DNA of 11,664 bases from JBLIOB01 sp047639575. Lineage in GTDB: Bacteria; Bacteroidota; Bacteroidia; Flavobacteriales_D; Parvicellaceae. Positions 1 to 8,636 of this stretch are shown here, piece by piece. The stretch lies in the NCBI GenBank assembly GCA_047639575.1, contig JBLIOB010000120.1:1-11664 (forward strand), written 5' to 3'. Made by a program: the position numbers and the translations under genes. The notes beneath the pieces were generated by a model. That model did no database searches and was not told where the DNA came from. It saw nothing but the letters and a program-made list of their open reading frames with translations. Position 1 is the first letter of the stretch, and every line of letters begins with the position of its first letter.

Positions 1-1
1 T

Positions 2-1225
2 TACGTGCAATCCGGATTCGTTCAATGGGCATGGTTTTTAGCCTATTTCGTTTTTTCTATCCCAGCTGGAATATTCATTGCTAAAATTGGCTATAAAAAA
101 GGAATTCTACTTGGACTTACAGTAGCCGGATTAGGTTGCGCGATGTTTTACCCTTCTGCAGAAACCAGAATGTTTGGATTGTTCTTAATGTCCCTCTTTG
201 TCCTAGCTGGCGGAATTACAATTCTTCAAGTTGCGGCCAACCCATATGTTACGGCCTTAGGCTCTCCAGAGAAAGCTTCTGCAAGACTAAACCTCTCCCA
301 AGCATTCAACTCCGTTGGAACCACCATTGCCCCTGTTTTTGGGGCAGCTTACTTACTCTCAGATCAGATTTTATCTTCAGACGAGATTAAGACCTTATCT
401 CCAATTAATAAGGAGAATTACTTCTCTAACGAAGCTAGTGCAGTGGAAGGACCTTTTATAATGTTTGGATGCGCATTAGTAGTTCTGGCTATTCTCATTG
501 CGCTAGTTAAGCTTCCTATTCTTAAGGGGAAACAAGTTAAAGGTGGGTTTATTAAAGCGCTTAAAATGAAGCAAGTTCATATGGGCTTTATTGGAATTTT
601 CCTCTACGTAGGCGCGGAAGTTGCAATTGGAAGTTATTTAACCAACTATTTTTTGGAAATGAATTTGGCGGAAGTCATTCGGCAGAACGGTGTTTTGAGT
701 GGGATTTCAGGTTTTGTCTCTGAAGTCTTCAATGGTAAAGATTTGGCAGACGTAGATAACAAAGCGGTTGTCGGAACTTTCGTTATGTTCTATTGGGGCA
801 GCGCAATGCTGGGTCGATTTATTGGTTCTTTCTTATCTACTAAATTTAAACCAGGCACCATCCTAACAGTTGCCGCTTGTGGAGCGATCCTGATGGCCAT
901 TACAACTATATCATCTACTGGATTACTTGCTATGTGGAGCGCATTGCTAATTGGAATATTTAATGCGACCATGTTTCCAACTATATTTTCAATGGGCATG
1001 GAAAAAACGGGACAATATAGAACTCAAGCCTCGGGGATATTATGCAGCGCTATTGTAGGTGGTGGAGCCGTAACTTGGATATTTACCAACATTGCAGATT
1101 CATTTAAAACGGATGACGGTTCAGCAATTGGATTTAAGCTTGCTCTCATTATTCCGATACTATGCTACATCTATATTGCATTTTTTAGTAAAATAGTATC
1201 TGCTAAAAAAGAACTCAAAGCATGA
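2..1225 (+). CDS. FucP-type MFS sugar transporter (5' truncated by window)
   Basis: Inner-membrane sugar:proton symporter of the major facilitator superfamily, FucP/GluP branch. The reading frame is open from the first complete codon at position 2 and enters inside the protein (a QSGFVQ-like block, normally at the end of TM1 or start of TM2), so the real start lies outside the window; the GTG at 5 is not a start. Family marks are ILQVAANPY (around 227-253) and the LNLSQAFNSVGTTIAP stretch (around 289-336), both typical of FucP relatives, plus about eleven hydrophobic segments and a short basic C-terminus. Its stop overlaps the start of the mannosidase gene by 4 bp (ATGA), implying translational coupling. 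Mannose or another hexose released by that enzyme is the likely substrate, but family members carry fucose, glucose, galactose or N-acetylglucosamine, and specificity cannot be read from sequence. Confidence 0.93.
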   Translation, partial: YVQSGFVQWAWFLAYFVFSIPAGIFIAKIGYKKGILLGLTVAGLGCAMFYPSAETRMFGLFLMSLFVLAGGITILQVAANPYVTALGSPEKASARLNLSQAFNSVGTTIAPVFGAAYLLSDQILSSDEIKTLSPINKENYFSNEASAVEGPFIMFGCALVVLAILIALVKLPILKGKQVKGGFIKALKMKQVHMGFIGIFLYVGAEVAIGSYLTNYFLEMNLAEVIRQNGVLSGISGFVSEVFNGKDLADVDNKAVVGTFVMFYWGSAMLGRFIGSFLSTKFKPGTILTVAACGAILMAITTISSTGLLAMWSALLIGIFNATMFPTIFSMGMEKTGQYRTQASGILCSAIVGGGAVTWIFTNIADSFKTDDGSAIGFKLALIIPILCYIYIAFFSKIVSAKKELKA

Positions 1226-4209
1226 AATATTTAGTCTATCTCTTTTCTTTCCTTTTACTAATCGGATGTACTTCAAATGAAGAAACAGCTGATAAGTCTA
1301 CAGTTGAAACAACTGAATCTGTACCGAAAACTCCTTATGAATTAGTTAATACATTCATAGGAACTGGAGGACACGGTCATACATTTCCCGGTGCTACGGT
1401 CCCTTTTGGAATGGTGCAGCTAAGTCCAGACACTCGTTTAGAAGGTTGGGACGGATGCAGTGGTTATCACTATAGTGATTCTTTGATTTATGGTTTTAGT
1501 CATACTCATTTAAGCGGCACTGGCGTTTCTGATTATGGTGATATTCAACTAACTCCATATTCAGGCAATGCAGTAAGCTATAATGAGGCAGTAAACAGAA
1601 AAACTGCACCCAGTACATTTTTGAAATCTTCAGAAGAAGCCAGCCCAGGATATTATAAAGTTAATCTACAAGATCATCAAATAGATGTTGAATTGACAGC
1701 AACAGAAAGAACTGGCATGCACCGATATACTAATCAATCTGGTGAAAACTTAAACGTCCTTCTAGACCTTCGACATAGAGACAAATTGCTTGATTACGAA
1801 ATTGAAGTGGTAAATGAGAATGTGCTAAGAGGAAGGCGAATTTCAAATGCATGGGCAGCCGAACAGCACGTATACTTCTATATCTCATTTTCATCACCGT
1901 TTGAAAAAATGGACTTGATTAAAAGAAAAGAATGGAATGACAAAACTGGAATTGAAGATCAGTTTGCCCAACTTAATTTTGGCAAAGTTGAATCTCTACT
2001 TGTCAAAGTCGGTATTTCAGCGGTGGATAGTGAAGGAGCCTTCAATAACTTGGAAATGGAAAATTCAAATTGGGATTTTGAATCCACGTTAACGGAAGCC
2101 AAATCCACATGGAAAAAAGAACTTTCCAAAATAGAAGTTAAAGGAAACACAGAGGACGTAAGATCAATATTCTACACTTCACTTTATCACACAATGATTG
2201 CCCCAAATATGTTTTCTGATCAAGATGGTCGATATCGAGGAATTGATATGAAAATTCATCAAGACACCGTTAATTCTACCTATACCGTTTTTTCTTTGTG
2301 GGATACGTTTAGAGGTGCCCATCCATTGTACACGATAATTGATCAGAAAAGAACTAATGAATATGTCAACACCTTCCTTAAGCATTACGATCAAGGTGGA
2401 CAACTACCCATTTGGGAGCTAGCAGGAAATTATACCGGATGTATGATTGGGTACCATGCTGTTCCTGTAATTGCTGATGCGCATGCCAAAGGAATTACAG
2501 ATTGGGATGAGAAAAAAGCGTTAAGCGCAATGTTAGCTTCCGCTAATGCGGACAAGCTCGGGTTGAGTCATTACAAAGAAAAAGGGTACATGGAAATGGG
2601 AGATGAACCTGAGTCCGTATCGAAACAATTAGAATATAGCTATGATGATTGGTGCATTGCTTCGATGGCTTCAAGAGTTGACAATGATCCAATAAATCCA
2701 GATCGTTGGGATCCGCCAAGAAGCTATAACTACTATTATCGAGCCCAGAATTATAAAAACATGTTTGACCCGGAAACGGGCTTTATGAGAGGAAGAAACA
2801 ACGGCATGTTTGCTTTTCCATTTGATCCTACAGAGGTGAACTTTTGTTTTACTGAAGCAAATAGCTGGCAGTATAGCATGTTCGTTCCTCAAGATATTTC
2901 TGGTATGATTTCGCTTTACGGAGGCCCTTCAAAATTTGAACAAAAGCTCGATGAATTATTTGAAACAAGTTCGGATATGGGCGGGAGACATCAATCTGAT
3001 ATCACTGGATTAATAGGCCAGTACGCGCATGGAAACGAACCAAGTCATCATATGGCACATTTATACAATTACATTGGTAAACCATGGAAGTCCGCTGCTA
3101 GGTTAGCCCAGATAATGGATGAAATGTATACGTCTAAACCAGATGGTTTATGTGGCAATGAAGATTGTGGTCAAATGTCTGCATGGTACGTTCTTAACGC
3201 TATGGGTTTTTATTCTGTCACACCTGGAACAGATTACTACTCTATTGGACATCCAATTTTTGATACAGTTAATATTCATCTGGAAAATGGAAATACATTT
3301 ATGATTACTTCAAATCGTGAAAGTCATAAATCTTATTCGGTAAAATCCTGTCAGTTAAACGATGAAAATTATACAAAATCGCTATTAAAGCATGAAGACA
3401 TCATGAATGGTGGCGAACTTCATTTTGAACTTACACATGAGCCAGGACAAGCCTTCGGAACTAGAGAGGATAACAGGCCTGTTACAGAAATAACGGAAAG
3501 AAACATTGTGCCTGTTCCTTATTTTGTGGCAGAAAATTATTCTTTTACAGACAGCATTCTAATAATAGTGAAAAAACTTTCAGGAGTTCCTGGCGACATT
3601 GAAATGCAAGTAAATAAGGAATGGAAACGTTATGATGGACCATTTTGGATTCATGAAACCTCCACTATTTCAGCGTTTGTTTTTGTCACTCCAAACATGG
3701 AAAGCTCCACAATCAATGGGATATTCCGTAAACGAAACAAAGATCTTAAAATCGTTTCTATTACTGATTACGCTAATCAATATTCAGCAGGAGGAGACCA
3801 AGCACTTATTGACGGAATTGAAGGCGGTAATGACTATAAAACAGGTTTTTGGCAAGCGGTGCAAGGAAAAGACTATAAAGTAGTTATTGATTTCGGAAAA
3901 ACGACTTCTATTTCGAATGTTAAAATAGGCTGTTTCCAAGACATTAAATCTTGGATCTGGCTTCCTGAAAAATTGGAAATATATGTTTCAGATGATGGGA
4001 CCAATTTTGAGCATTCTGGAAGTATTTCAAATAATCAATCACCAACTGAGTACGGTGGGTTTAAACATAACTTTCACAAAACCGTTTTTAAAGATTGTCG
4101 ATATATTAAGGTAGTTGCTAAGTATCCCGGAGATTGTCCCGAATGGCATTTAGGAGCAGGGAATCCAAGCTGGATCTTTATGGACGAGATAATTTTTAAC
4201 GAGGGATAA
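1222..4209 (+). CDS. GH92 alpha-mannosidase, exported lipoprotein with C-terminal discoidin-like domain
   Basis: Family 92 glycoside hydrolase; characterised members are calcium-dependent inverting exo-alpha-mannosidases acting mainly on N-glycans and mannans. Residues 1-16 form a lipoprotein signal (LLLIGC, lipid-modified Cys16), so the enzyme is outside the cytoplasm. The GH92 N-domain begins near residue 40 (VNTFIGTGGHGHTFPGA), followed by GFSHTHLSGTG (91-101), the (alpha/alpha)6 core, GNEPSHH (604-610) and GNEDCGQMSAWY (645-656), all strongly conserved in the family. The core ends near 755; the 995 residues are longer than the usual roughly 750. The extra part looks like a chitobiase-C-terminal-type beta-sandwich (about 770-835, with YDGPFWI) and an F5/8 type C (discoidin) carbohydrate-binding-like domain (about 845-992). 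It starts on ATG overlapping the transporter stop by 4 bp. Linkage specificity (alpha-1,2, -1,3, -1,4 or -1,6) is not decidable here. Its stop lies one base from that of the opposing gene. Confidence 0.95.
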   Translation: MKYLVYLFSFLLLIGCTSNEETADKSTVETTESVPKTPYELVNTFIGTGGHGHTFPGATVPFGMVQLSPDTRLEGWDGCSGYHYSDSLIYGFSHTHLSGTGVSDYGDIQLTPYSGNAVSYNEAVNRKTAPSTFLKSSEEASPGYYKVNLQDHQIDVELTATERTGMHRYTNQSGENLNVLLDLRHRDKLLDYEIEVVNENVLRGRRISNAWAAEQHVYFYISFSSPFEKMDLIKRKEWNDKTGIEDQFAQLNFGKVESLLVKVGISAVDSEGAFNNLEMENSNWDFESTLTEAKSTWKKELSKIEVKGNTEDVRSIFYTSLYHTMIAPNMFSDQDGRYRGIDMKIHQDTVNSTYTVFSLWDTFRGAHPLYTIIDQKRTNEYVNTFLKHYDQGGQLPIWELAGNYTGCMIGYHAVPVIADAHAKGITDWDEKKALSAMLASANADKLGLSHYKEKGYMEMGDEPESVSKQLEYSYDDWCIASMASRVDNDPINPDRWDPPRSYNYYYRAQNYKNMFDPETGFMRGRNNGMFAFPFDPTEVNFCFTEANSWQYSMFVPQDISGMISLYGGPSKFEQKLDELFETSSDMGGRHQSDITGLIGQYAHGNEPSHHMAHLYNYIGKPWKSAARLAQIMDEMYTSKPDGLCGNEDCGQMSAWYVLNAMGFYSVTPGTDYYSIGHPIFDTVNIHLENGNTFMITSNRESHKSYSVKSCQLNDENYTKSLLKHEDIMNGGELHFELTHEPGQAFGTREDNRPVTEITERNIVPVPYFVAENYSFTDSILIIVKKLSGVPGDIEMQVNKEWKRYDGPFWIHETSTISAFVFVTPNMESSTINGIFRKRNKDLKIVSITDYANQYSAGGDQALIDGIEGGNDYKTGFWQAVQGKDYKVVIDFGKTTSISNVKIGCFQDIKSWIWLPEKLEIYVSDDGTNFEHSGSISNNQSPTEYGGFKHNFHKTVFKDCRYIKVVAKYPGDCPEWHLGAGNPSWIFMDEIIFNEG

Positions 4210-4210
4210 G

Positions 4211-5107
4211 CTACATTTTCACCCAATCCTTCTTCGTTTTCACCAAAGTGAAATCATACTGATGAGTATAGTAGCGATTACTAGGTAATTCTAAAAGATC
4301 TGTGTGAAAATTAATTATTTGTTCGTCTGTTTTAAACGCCTCTATCTTAGCTTGAAAAATGCTTTTTCTACGAAAATATTTAGTTGAATAACAGGCATGT
4401 CCTGTCGATTCAGGTATATCAGGAATAAAATTGATACTTATGAATAAATTTTGGCCTGAGTCATTTTTAGAAATTACACTTACGTCTAGCGGAGTTGGCG
4501 TATAGTAATCTCCACAATCATTATATAAAGCTGAATGAGTAGGAGAATCTGAATTTATAGCCAAATTAAATAAGGTTCTAGCCGAAATCGCAACTACAAT
4601 AGCTACTATTCCAATCACACCAAATTTTCTATTTCTTTTAAATCTAGTAGGGGTTGGTTCTATGCCTTTCGGCCTATCAAATGACAAAGTCCTTTTATCC
4701 TCGGTCACTTGCCTGGTTGAAGCAATTTTTCGATTCTTTTCAGTCTTATTTTGAAGTATCTGATTTAAGATTCGATCCGCTCGTTCAACTGTAAGGCTAG
4801 GTGCTCCAATTTTCAAAATTGCTATTGCTGCTCTTTCCGCTAATACTAGCTGATCTCCAATAAGAATCTCATTTAACAAACCAGCTGAATGTTCAGATCC
4901 AATAACACTTAGTATTTGAATAGCACCAACTTTAGCAACGTAGCTTTTATTGACTAATTGTTTTTCGACAAAACTCAATGAATCAGGTGCACCGGATAAG
5001 ATTGCAATTACTTCTTTTCTAGTTTCAGGTTTGCCTGAATCCAGATAACTAACCAGTTTCTCCCACTTTTGATCTTCTGTTAACTTAGAAAGTTTATGGT
5101 TAAACAT
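4211..5107 (-). CDS. Unrecognised membrane protein with HEAT-like helices and a periplasmic domain
   Basis: I do not recognise a named family. From the chosen start the protein has 298 residues. Residues about 10-120 are alpha-helical with HEAT/ARM-like periodicity, including KVGAIQILSVIGSEHSAGLL (59-78) and AERAAIAILKIGAP (90-103). A polar linker follows, ending in a basic patch (about 155-161), then one membrane segment (about 162-182) and a C-terminal domain of roughly 115 residues with Cys198 and Cys239. The basic patch before the membrane predicts N-terminus in, C-terminus out. The frame stays open upstream to 5218, but the ATG at 5107 is preferred: it lies 7 bp after the stop of the asparaginase gene, whereas the longer start would overlap that gene by about 100 bp and add a tail unlike the rest. 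It is probably cotranscribed with the asparaginase and kinase genes. A sensor or scaffold role is only a guess. Confidence 0.78.
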   Translation of the reverse strand: MFNHKLSKLTEDQKWEKLVSYLDSGKPETRKEVIAILSGAPDSLSFVEKQLVNKSYVAKVGAIQILSVIGSEHSAGLLNEILIGDQLVLAERAAIAILKIGAPSLTVERADRILNQILQNKTEKNRKIASTRQVTEDKRTLSFDRPKGIEPTPTRFKRNRKFGVIGIVAIVVAISARTLFNLAINSDSPTHSALYNDCGDYYTPTPLDVSVISKNDSGQNLFISINFIPDIPESTGHACYSTKYFRRKSIFQAKIEAFKTDEQIINFHTDLLELPSNRYYTHQYDFTLVKTKKDWVKM

Positions 5108-5114
5108 GGATTTT

Positions 5115-6116
5115 CTACCACTCTTTAAGATACTTGGCATCCACCATAGCATGAGATTCTGAGGTAGTACAGGCGTAGTTAAAACCTGCATATACTGAAT
5201 ACCCTCCGGTATTACCAAATTTGTCTAAAGCGAGAAATCCAACTTGTAGATTTGTTAAATCATCATGTTTCATAACAATTCGGTCAACCGCTTCTTTACA
5301 AGCTTCTTCAGGAGTTGCTCCCGCTCTCATTAATTCAACAACTATAGCACTTCCAGCAATTCTGATAACTGCTTCACCCATACCTGTAGCGCAAGCTGCT
5401 CCAATATCACCATCAACGAATAGCCCGGCTCCAATTATAGGCGAGTCTCCTACCCTTCCATGTAATTTGTAAGCCATCCCACTTGTGGTGCAAGCTCCGG
5501 CAATTCTTCCTTCAGAATCCAACCCCAACAATCCAATTGTATCGTGATTTTCACTATTTATTTTAGGTTGATATTCACTTTTCAATTTCCATTCCTCCCA
5601 AGCCAATCTAGACTGGTCAGTCAACAAATTAGTTTTTTCAAATCCATTTTCAAGGGCAAACTCCAACGCTCCTTTACCAGATAGCATAACATGAGGCGTT
5701 GTTTCCATTATTTTTCTAGCAACTGATATTGGATTTTCAATATGTTGTAAAAAACTAACAGCACCACATTGCGATTTGTGGTTCATGATACATGCGTCTA
5801 GCGTAACATTTCCATCTCTATCCGGCAATCCACCAAGACCGACACTTTGATTTGTTTCATCTGATTCTGTGACTCGAACACCGGCTTCAACCGCATCTAT
5901 AATAGAACCACCATTATCCAAAGAATATTTAGCGGCCTCGTTAGCTGCCATTCCATGATTCCATGTTGAAACAATAACAGGGAATTCATTCTTCACTTTA
6001 CCTGCCTGCACATCTTTTTCAAGCAGTAACGCGACAGGTTCGTCTGCGCAACCAATAATAGCAATTCCGGCAGTTCCTGCAGCTGCAGTTTTAATAAAGT
6101 TTCTTCTAGTCTTCAT
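5115..6116 (-). CDS. N4-(beta-N-acetylglucosaminyl)-L-asparaginase (glycosylasparaginase), exported
   Basis: Ntn-hydrolase that cleaves the amide bond between GlcNAc and asparagine in glycoasparagines, the last protein-side step of N-glycan breakdown. The 333-residue precursor should cut itself before Thr193 (HDT|IGLL), making that threonine the N-terminal nucleophile of the beta subunit. Residues aligning with the known Flavobacterium (Elizabethkingia) enzyme are all present at a constant offset of 41: Trp52, Thr193, Thr211, Arg221, Asp224 and Thr244, the last within ATG. The HGRVGDSPI block (219-227) is near-identical to the family. The N-terminus (MKTRRNFIKTAAAG...IIGC) looks like a Tat signal with twin arginine, ending in a lipobox with Cys23, so the folded enzyme is probably periplasmic and possibly lipid-anchored. 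Its ATG overlaps the end of the kinase gene by 11 bp. It pairs functionally with the GH92 mannosidase. Confidence 0.95.
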   Translation of the reverse strand: MKTRRNFIKTAAAGTAGIAIIGCADEPVALLLEKDVQAGKVKNEFPVIVSTWNHGMAANEAAKYSLDNGGSIIDAVEAGVRVTESDETNQSVGLGGLPDRDGNVTLDACIMNHKSQCGAVSFLQHIENPISVARKIMETTPHVMLSGKGALEFALENGFEKTNLLTDQSRLAWEEWKLKSEYQPKINSENHDTIGLLGLDSEGRIAGACTTSGMAYKLHGRVGDSPIIGAGLFVDGDIGAACATGMGEAVIRIAGSAIVVELMRAGATPEEACKEAVDRIVMKHDDLTNLQVGFLALDKFGNTGGYSVYAGFNYACTTSESHAMVDAKYLKEW

Positions 6117-8499
6117 CTATATATCCTTGACCATAGCCGTAGCCATAACCGTAGCCATAACCATAACCGTAACCATAACCACCGCCATATTTAGTACGAT
6201 ATGAACTCCATTTTTTTGTTTTGATATTATTCAAAACAATTCCACAACTCGAAACGCCACTCTTCTCTACAATTTCTTCCAAAAACTCCACACCTTGCCT
6301 TTTTGCCATATTGGTATTCATTACGAATATCCCTACGTCCACCAGATCTAAGAAAACCATTGCATCACTAATCAATCCGATTGGTGGGGTATCTATAATA
6401 ACCATGTCGTAATTATCCCTACCATGTTGAATTAATTCTTTCAATTTCTCATTTAAAATAAGTTCTGAAGGATTTGGTGGAACTGGACCTGAAAATATAA
6501 CGTCCATTCCGGCTTCCTCAATCCTCAATTTGATATCCTCAATTTCCAATTTACCAATTAGAAATGAAGAAACACCTTTTTCATTAGCTATGTCAAATGT
6601 TGCATGAATCTTTGGTTTATGTAAATCCAAATCAATCAATAAGACTTTCTTTTCAGACTTAGCTATAACCGTTGCTAAATTACTTGACATAAATGTTTTT
6701 CCTTCACCTGGGTGTATAGACGAGACTAATATCACTTTGGAATCCGCACCAGGGTAGAGATAACTTAAATTAGTTCTTAAATGCCGAAAAGCCTCCGTAA
6801 TTTGAGCTTTTGGCCGTGCATTTATAACCAATTTTTCTGTGTTAATTTCTTTATGATTCGGAATTCCCGATAGAACAGATAGATTCGTTAATTCTCTTAG
6901 ATCTGAAACTTTTTCAATTTTATCAAAATATAAATATTTTACGAAAGCAATAATGGCTGCAATAGCCAATCCAAGTAAAATAAATATATAATATATCTGA
7001 TCCTTATTGGGTCCGACTATACCAATAGACCTAGCTTTCTCTATTATTTTCATCTGAGGCGCAACACCGGCTCTTGCTATTTCTGTATTTGCTTTTTTCT
7101 CTAAAAGAAATAAATAAAGTTTTTCATTCACTCCTCGCTCTCGAGTAATCGACAGTAGGTCTCGTTCTTTTCTTGGCACCTTTTTTATCAAAGCCGAATA
7201 TTGGGATATTTGAACTCCAACATCTGATATCCTTTGCTTAATTGCTACTTTAGTGTCATCTAAATACAACAACACATCTCGTTTTAATCGGGAAATTGAA
7301 CTATCTAATTGAAGCATTGCTGGATGCTCTTGCGGCTTATTAAAAAGTTCTTTATTTTTCTGTAATTGAAATAGATACAGCTGTTGTAAGCTTTGTTCTA
7401 AGAATTGATCCCTATCAAGCACATAAAAACTAGGCGGAATCAAGTTATGTGAAGTAGTATTTTTAATATAAGTCTCTAAATTTGCAATAGACTGCATTTG
7501 CAAAACATACGTTCTTCGCTTGGCGTCATAACTAACCCATTCTTCAAAATATTTATTAGACTCTTTACCTAAATTCAATATACTAGAATCTTTTCGATAT
7601 GATTCTAGCTGGGTTTCTAGGGTGTCCAACCTGATTCTTAAAGTGTCGATTTGATTTCCTATATGAAAAAGGGTTCTTACATTTATCAGACTATCATTTT
7701 CCTGAGTATTTTCTATGTACACCTTAGACAAAGTATCTAAAAACATCTTAGCCCTTGCCCCAATCTGATCTGTTAATTTAATCTCCAGTATTGAAGTGAA
7801 ATCAACGTTTTCAATAGAAAGAGAGCTTCTAATTCGACTTATAAGACTTGATTCAGAATGGACCACAAAATGATATTTAAGTTCACTCAACCGATCAACC
7901 GAATTAACATTTAATTCTGTTCTTTTAGTAGCATTAACAATATAATGATCGGTAAATGCTTTTTCGCCATACTTATGCCTTTGCTCATAACGGATTCCAT
8001 TAATCTCGTATTTCAGCATGTACTCTGCAGCACTAATTATCTCATACTGAATGGGTTTTTCAAATAACTTTTTACCGGAACTTATTAGTTCGATGTCTAT
8101 TTTAAAAGGCATCGAATTATAGAGTTCCGTTGTTTTCAATCGACCTTCAATAAAATAGGAGATATTAAAATCTAATTTGTCTAAGGCTTTTTGAATTAAA
8201 TCATAAGAAGAAAGGATTCTTTTCTGATTAGTGATATCCCCATATGCCCCCATGAAACCAATATTCTGATAAAGTCTATCCTGATAGTTGTGTGTTTCAG
8301 TAGAACGAAGCAAAATCTGAGTTCTAGCTGCGTAAACATCAGTCATTCGATGGGTATAGAAAAAAGCCAAGCATGCCAAAGCACCAGGAACCAAAATGAA
8401 ATATTGCCAATTCTTAAAGAAGATTCGATAAATCACCTTAAGATCTTCCGGACTAATAATCTGCTTTTTAATTTTCTTATTATCTAGTTTTTCTGCCAT
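6106..8499 (-). CDS. Wzc-type polysaccharide co-polymerase / tyrosine autokinase (BY-kinase)
   Basis: Inner-membrane protein that controls chain length and export of extracellular polysaccharide by cycles of tyrosine autophosphorylation. Order of parts: cytoplasmic N-terminus, TM1 (about 32-50) leading into a Wzz domain, a long periplasmic coiled-coil region (about 265-460), a GNVR-type segment (about 443-478, RKERDLLSITRERG), TM2 (about 502-524), then the BY-kinase domain. Kinase motifs are Walker A HPGEGKT (596-602), Walker A' LLIDLDLHKP (620-629) and Walker B DMVIIDTPP (698-706). Wzz and kinase are fused in one chain, as in Proteobacteria and Bacteroidota, not split as in Firmicutes. The C-terminal tail (770-797) has ten tyrosines, eight in a perfect Gly-Tyr repeat, and is the expected phosphorylation cluster. 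No outer-membrane Wza-type gene is present in the window. The ATG at 8499 lies about 20 bp below a TATATTTG promoter element. Confidence 0.96.
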   Translation of the reverse strand: MAEKLDNKKIKKQIISPEDLKVIYRIFFKNWQYFILVPGALACLAFFYTHRMTDVYAARTQILLRSTETHNYQDRLYQNIGFMGAYGDITNQKRILSSYDLIQKALDKLDFNISYFIEGRLKTTELYNSMPFKIDIELISSGKKLFEKPIQYEIISAAEYMLKYEINGIRYEQRHKYGEKAFTDHYIVNATKRTELNVNSVDRLSELKYHFVVHSESSLISRIRSSLSIENVDFTSILEIKLTDQIGARAKMFLDTLSKVYIENTQENDSLINVRTLFHIGNQIDTLRIRLDTLETQLESYRKDSSILNLGKESNKYFEEWVSYDAKRRTYVLQMQSIANLETYIKNTTSHNLIPPSFYVLDRDQFLEQSLQQLYLFQLQKNKELFNKPQEHPAMLQLDSSISRLKRDVLLYLDDTKVAIKQRISDVGVQISQYSALIKKVPRKERDLLSITRERGVNEKLYLFLLEKKANTEIARAGVAPQMKIIEKARSIGIVGPNKDQIYYIFILLGLAIAAIIAFVKYLYFDKIEKVSDLRELTNLSVLSGIPNHKEINTEKLVINARPKAQITEAFRHLRTNLSYLYPGADSKVILVSSIHPGEGKTFMSSNLATVIAKSEKKVLLIDLDLHKPKIHATFDIANEKGVSSFLIGKLEIEDIKLRIEEAGMDVIFSGPVPPNPSELILNEKLKELIQHGRDNYDMVIIDTPPIGLISDAMVFLDLVDVGIFVMNTNMAKRQGVEFLEEIVEKSGVSSCGIVLNNIKTKKWSSYRTKYGGGYGYGYGYGYGYGYGYGQGYIDED
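6130..6177 (-). repeat. Hexanucleotide repeat, eight units, encoding (Gly-Tyr)8 of the kinase tail
   Basis: Eight consecutive 6-bp units (plus-strand units ACCATA, GCCGTA, GCCATA and the like) differ only at third codon positions and encode alternating Tyr and Gly. Unit gain or loss would keep the frame and change the number of tyrosines in the autophosphorylation cluster. Confidence 0.9.
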
Positions 8500-8519
8500 T
8501 ACATCTTTTACAATTGCTA

Positions 8520-8527
8520 CAAATATA
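8520..8527 (-). promoter_or_regulatory. Putative -7 promoter element of the kinase operon
   Basis: The minus strand reads TATATTTG, matching the Bacteroidota -7 consensus TAnnTTTG, 20 bp before the kinase ATG. A clear -33 TTTG is lacking; TTTC at 8554-8557 is the nearest candidate. The element has the same 8 bases as the one on the opposite strand at 8666-8673. Confidence 0.55.
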
Positions 8528-8636
8528 ACAGGCTAGATTTTATAGACGCTTATGAAATACTAGTTTAAAATTATGTTCCTTATTATTTAAACCAATATAT
8601 ACATCATTCGGACTGTTAAACAGCATTTTTAAATAA

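Noticed and set aside
5..7. GTG as start of the sugar transporter
   Set aside because: The frame continues to the window edge and the protein begins mid-family, so the true start is outside.
4238..4253. Hairpin TTTCAC/GTGAAA downstream of the mannosidase as a terminator
   Set aside because: The stem is only 6 bp, AT-rich, and not followed by a T tract on either strand.
5108..5218. N-terminal extension of the HEAT-like protein by 37 codons
   Set aside because: It would lie wholly over the 3' end of the asparaginase gene, and its sequence is unlike a HEAT-domain start. The ATG at 5107 fits the operon spacing.
6121..6180. The tandem repeat as a CRISPR-like or non-coding satellite array
   Set aside because: Units are 6 bp without spacers and stay in frame with the kinase gene, encoding alternating Gly and Tyr.
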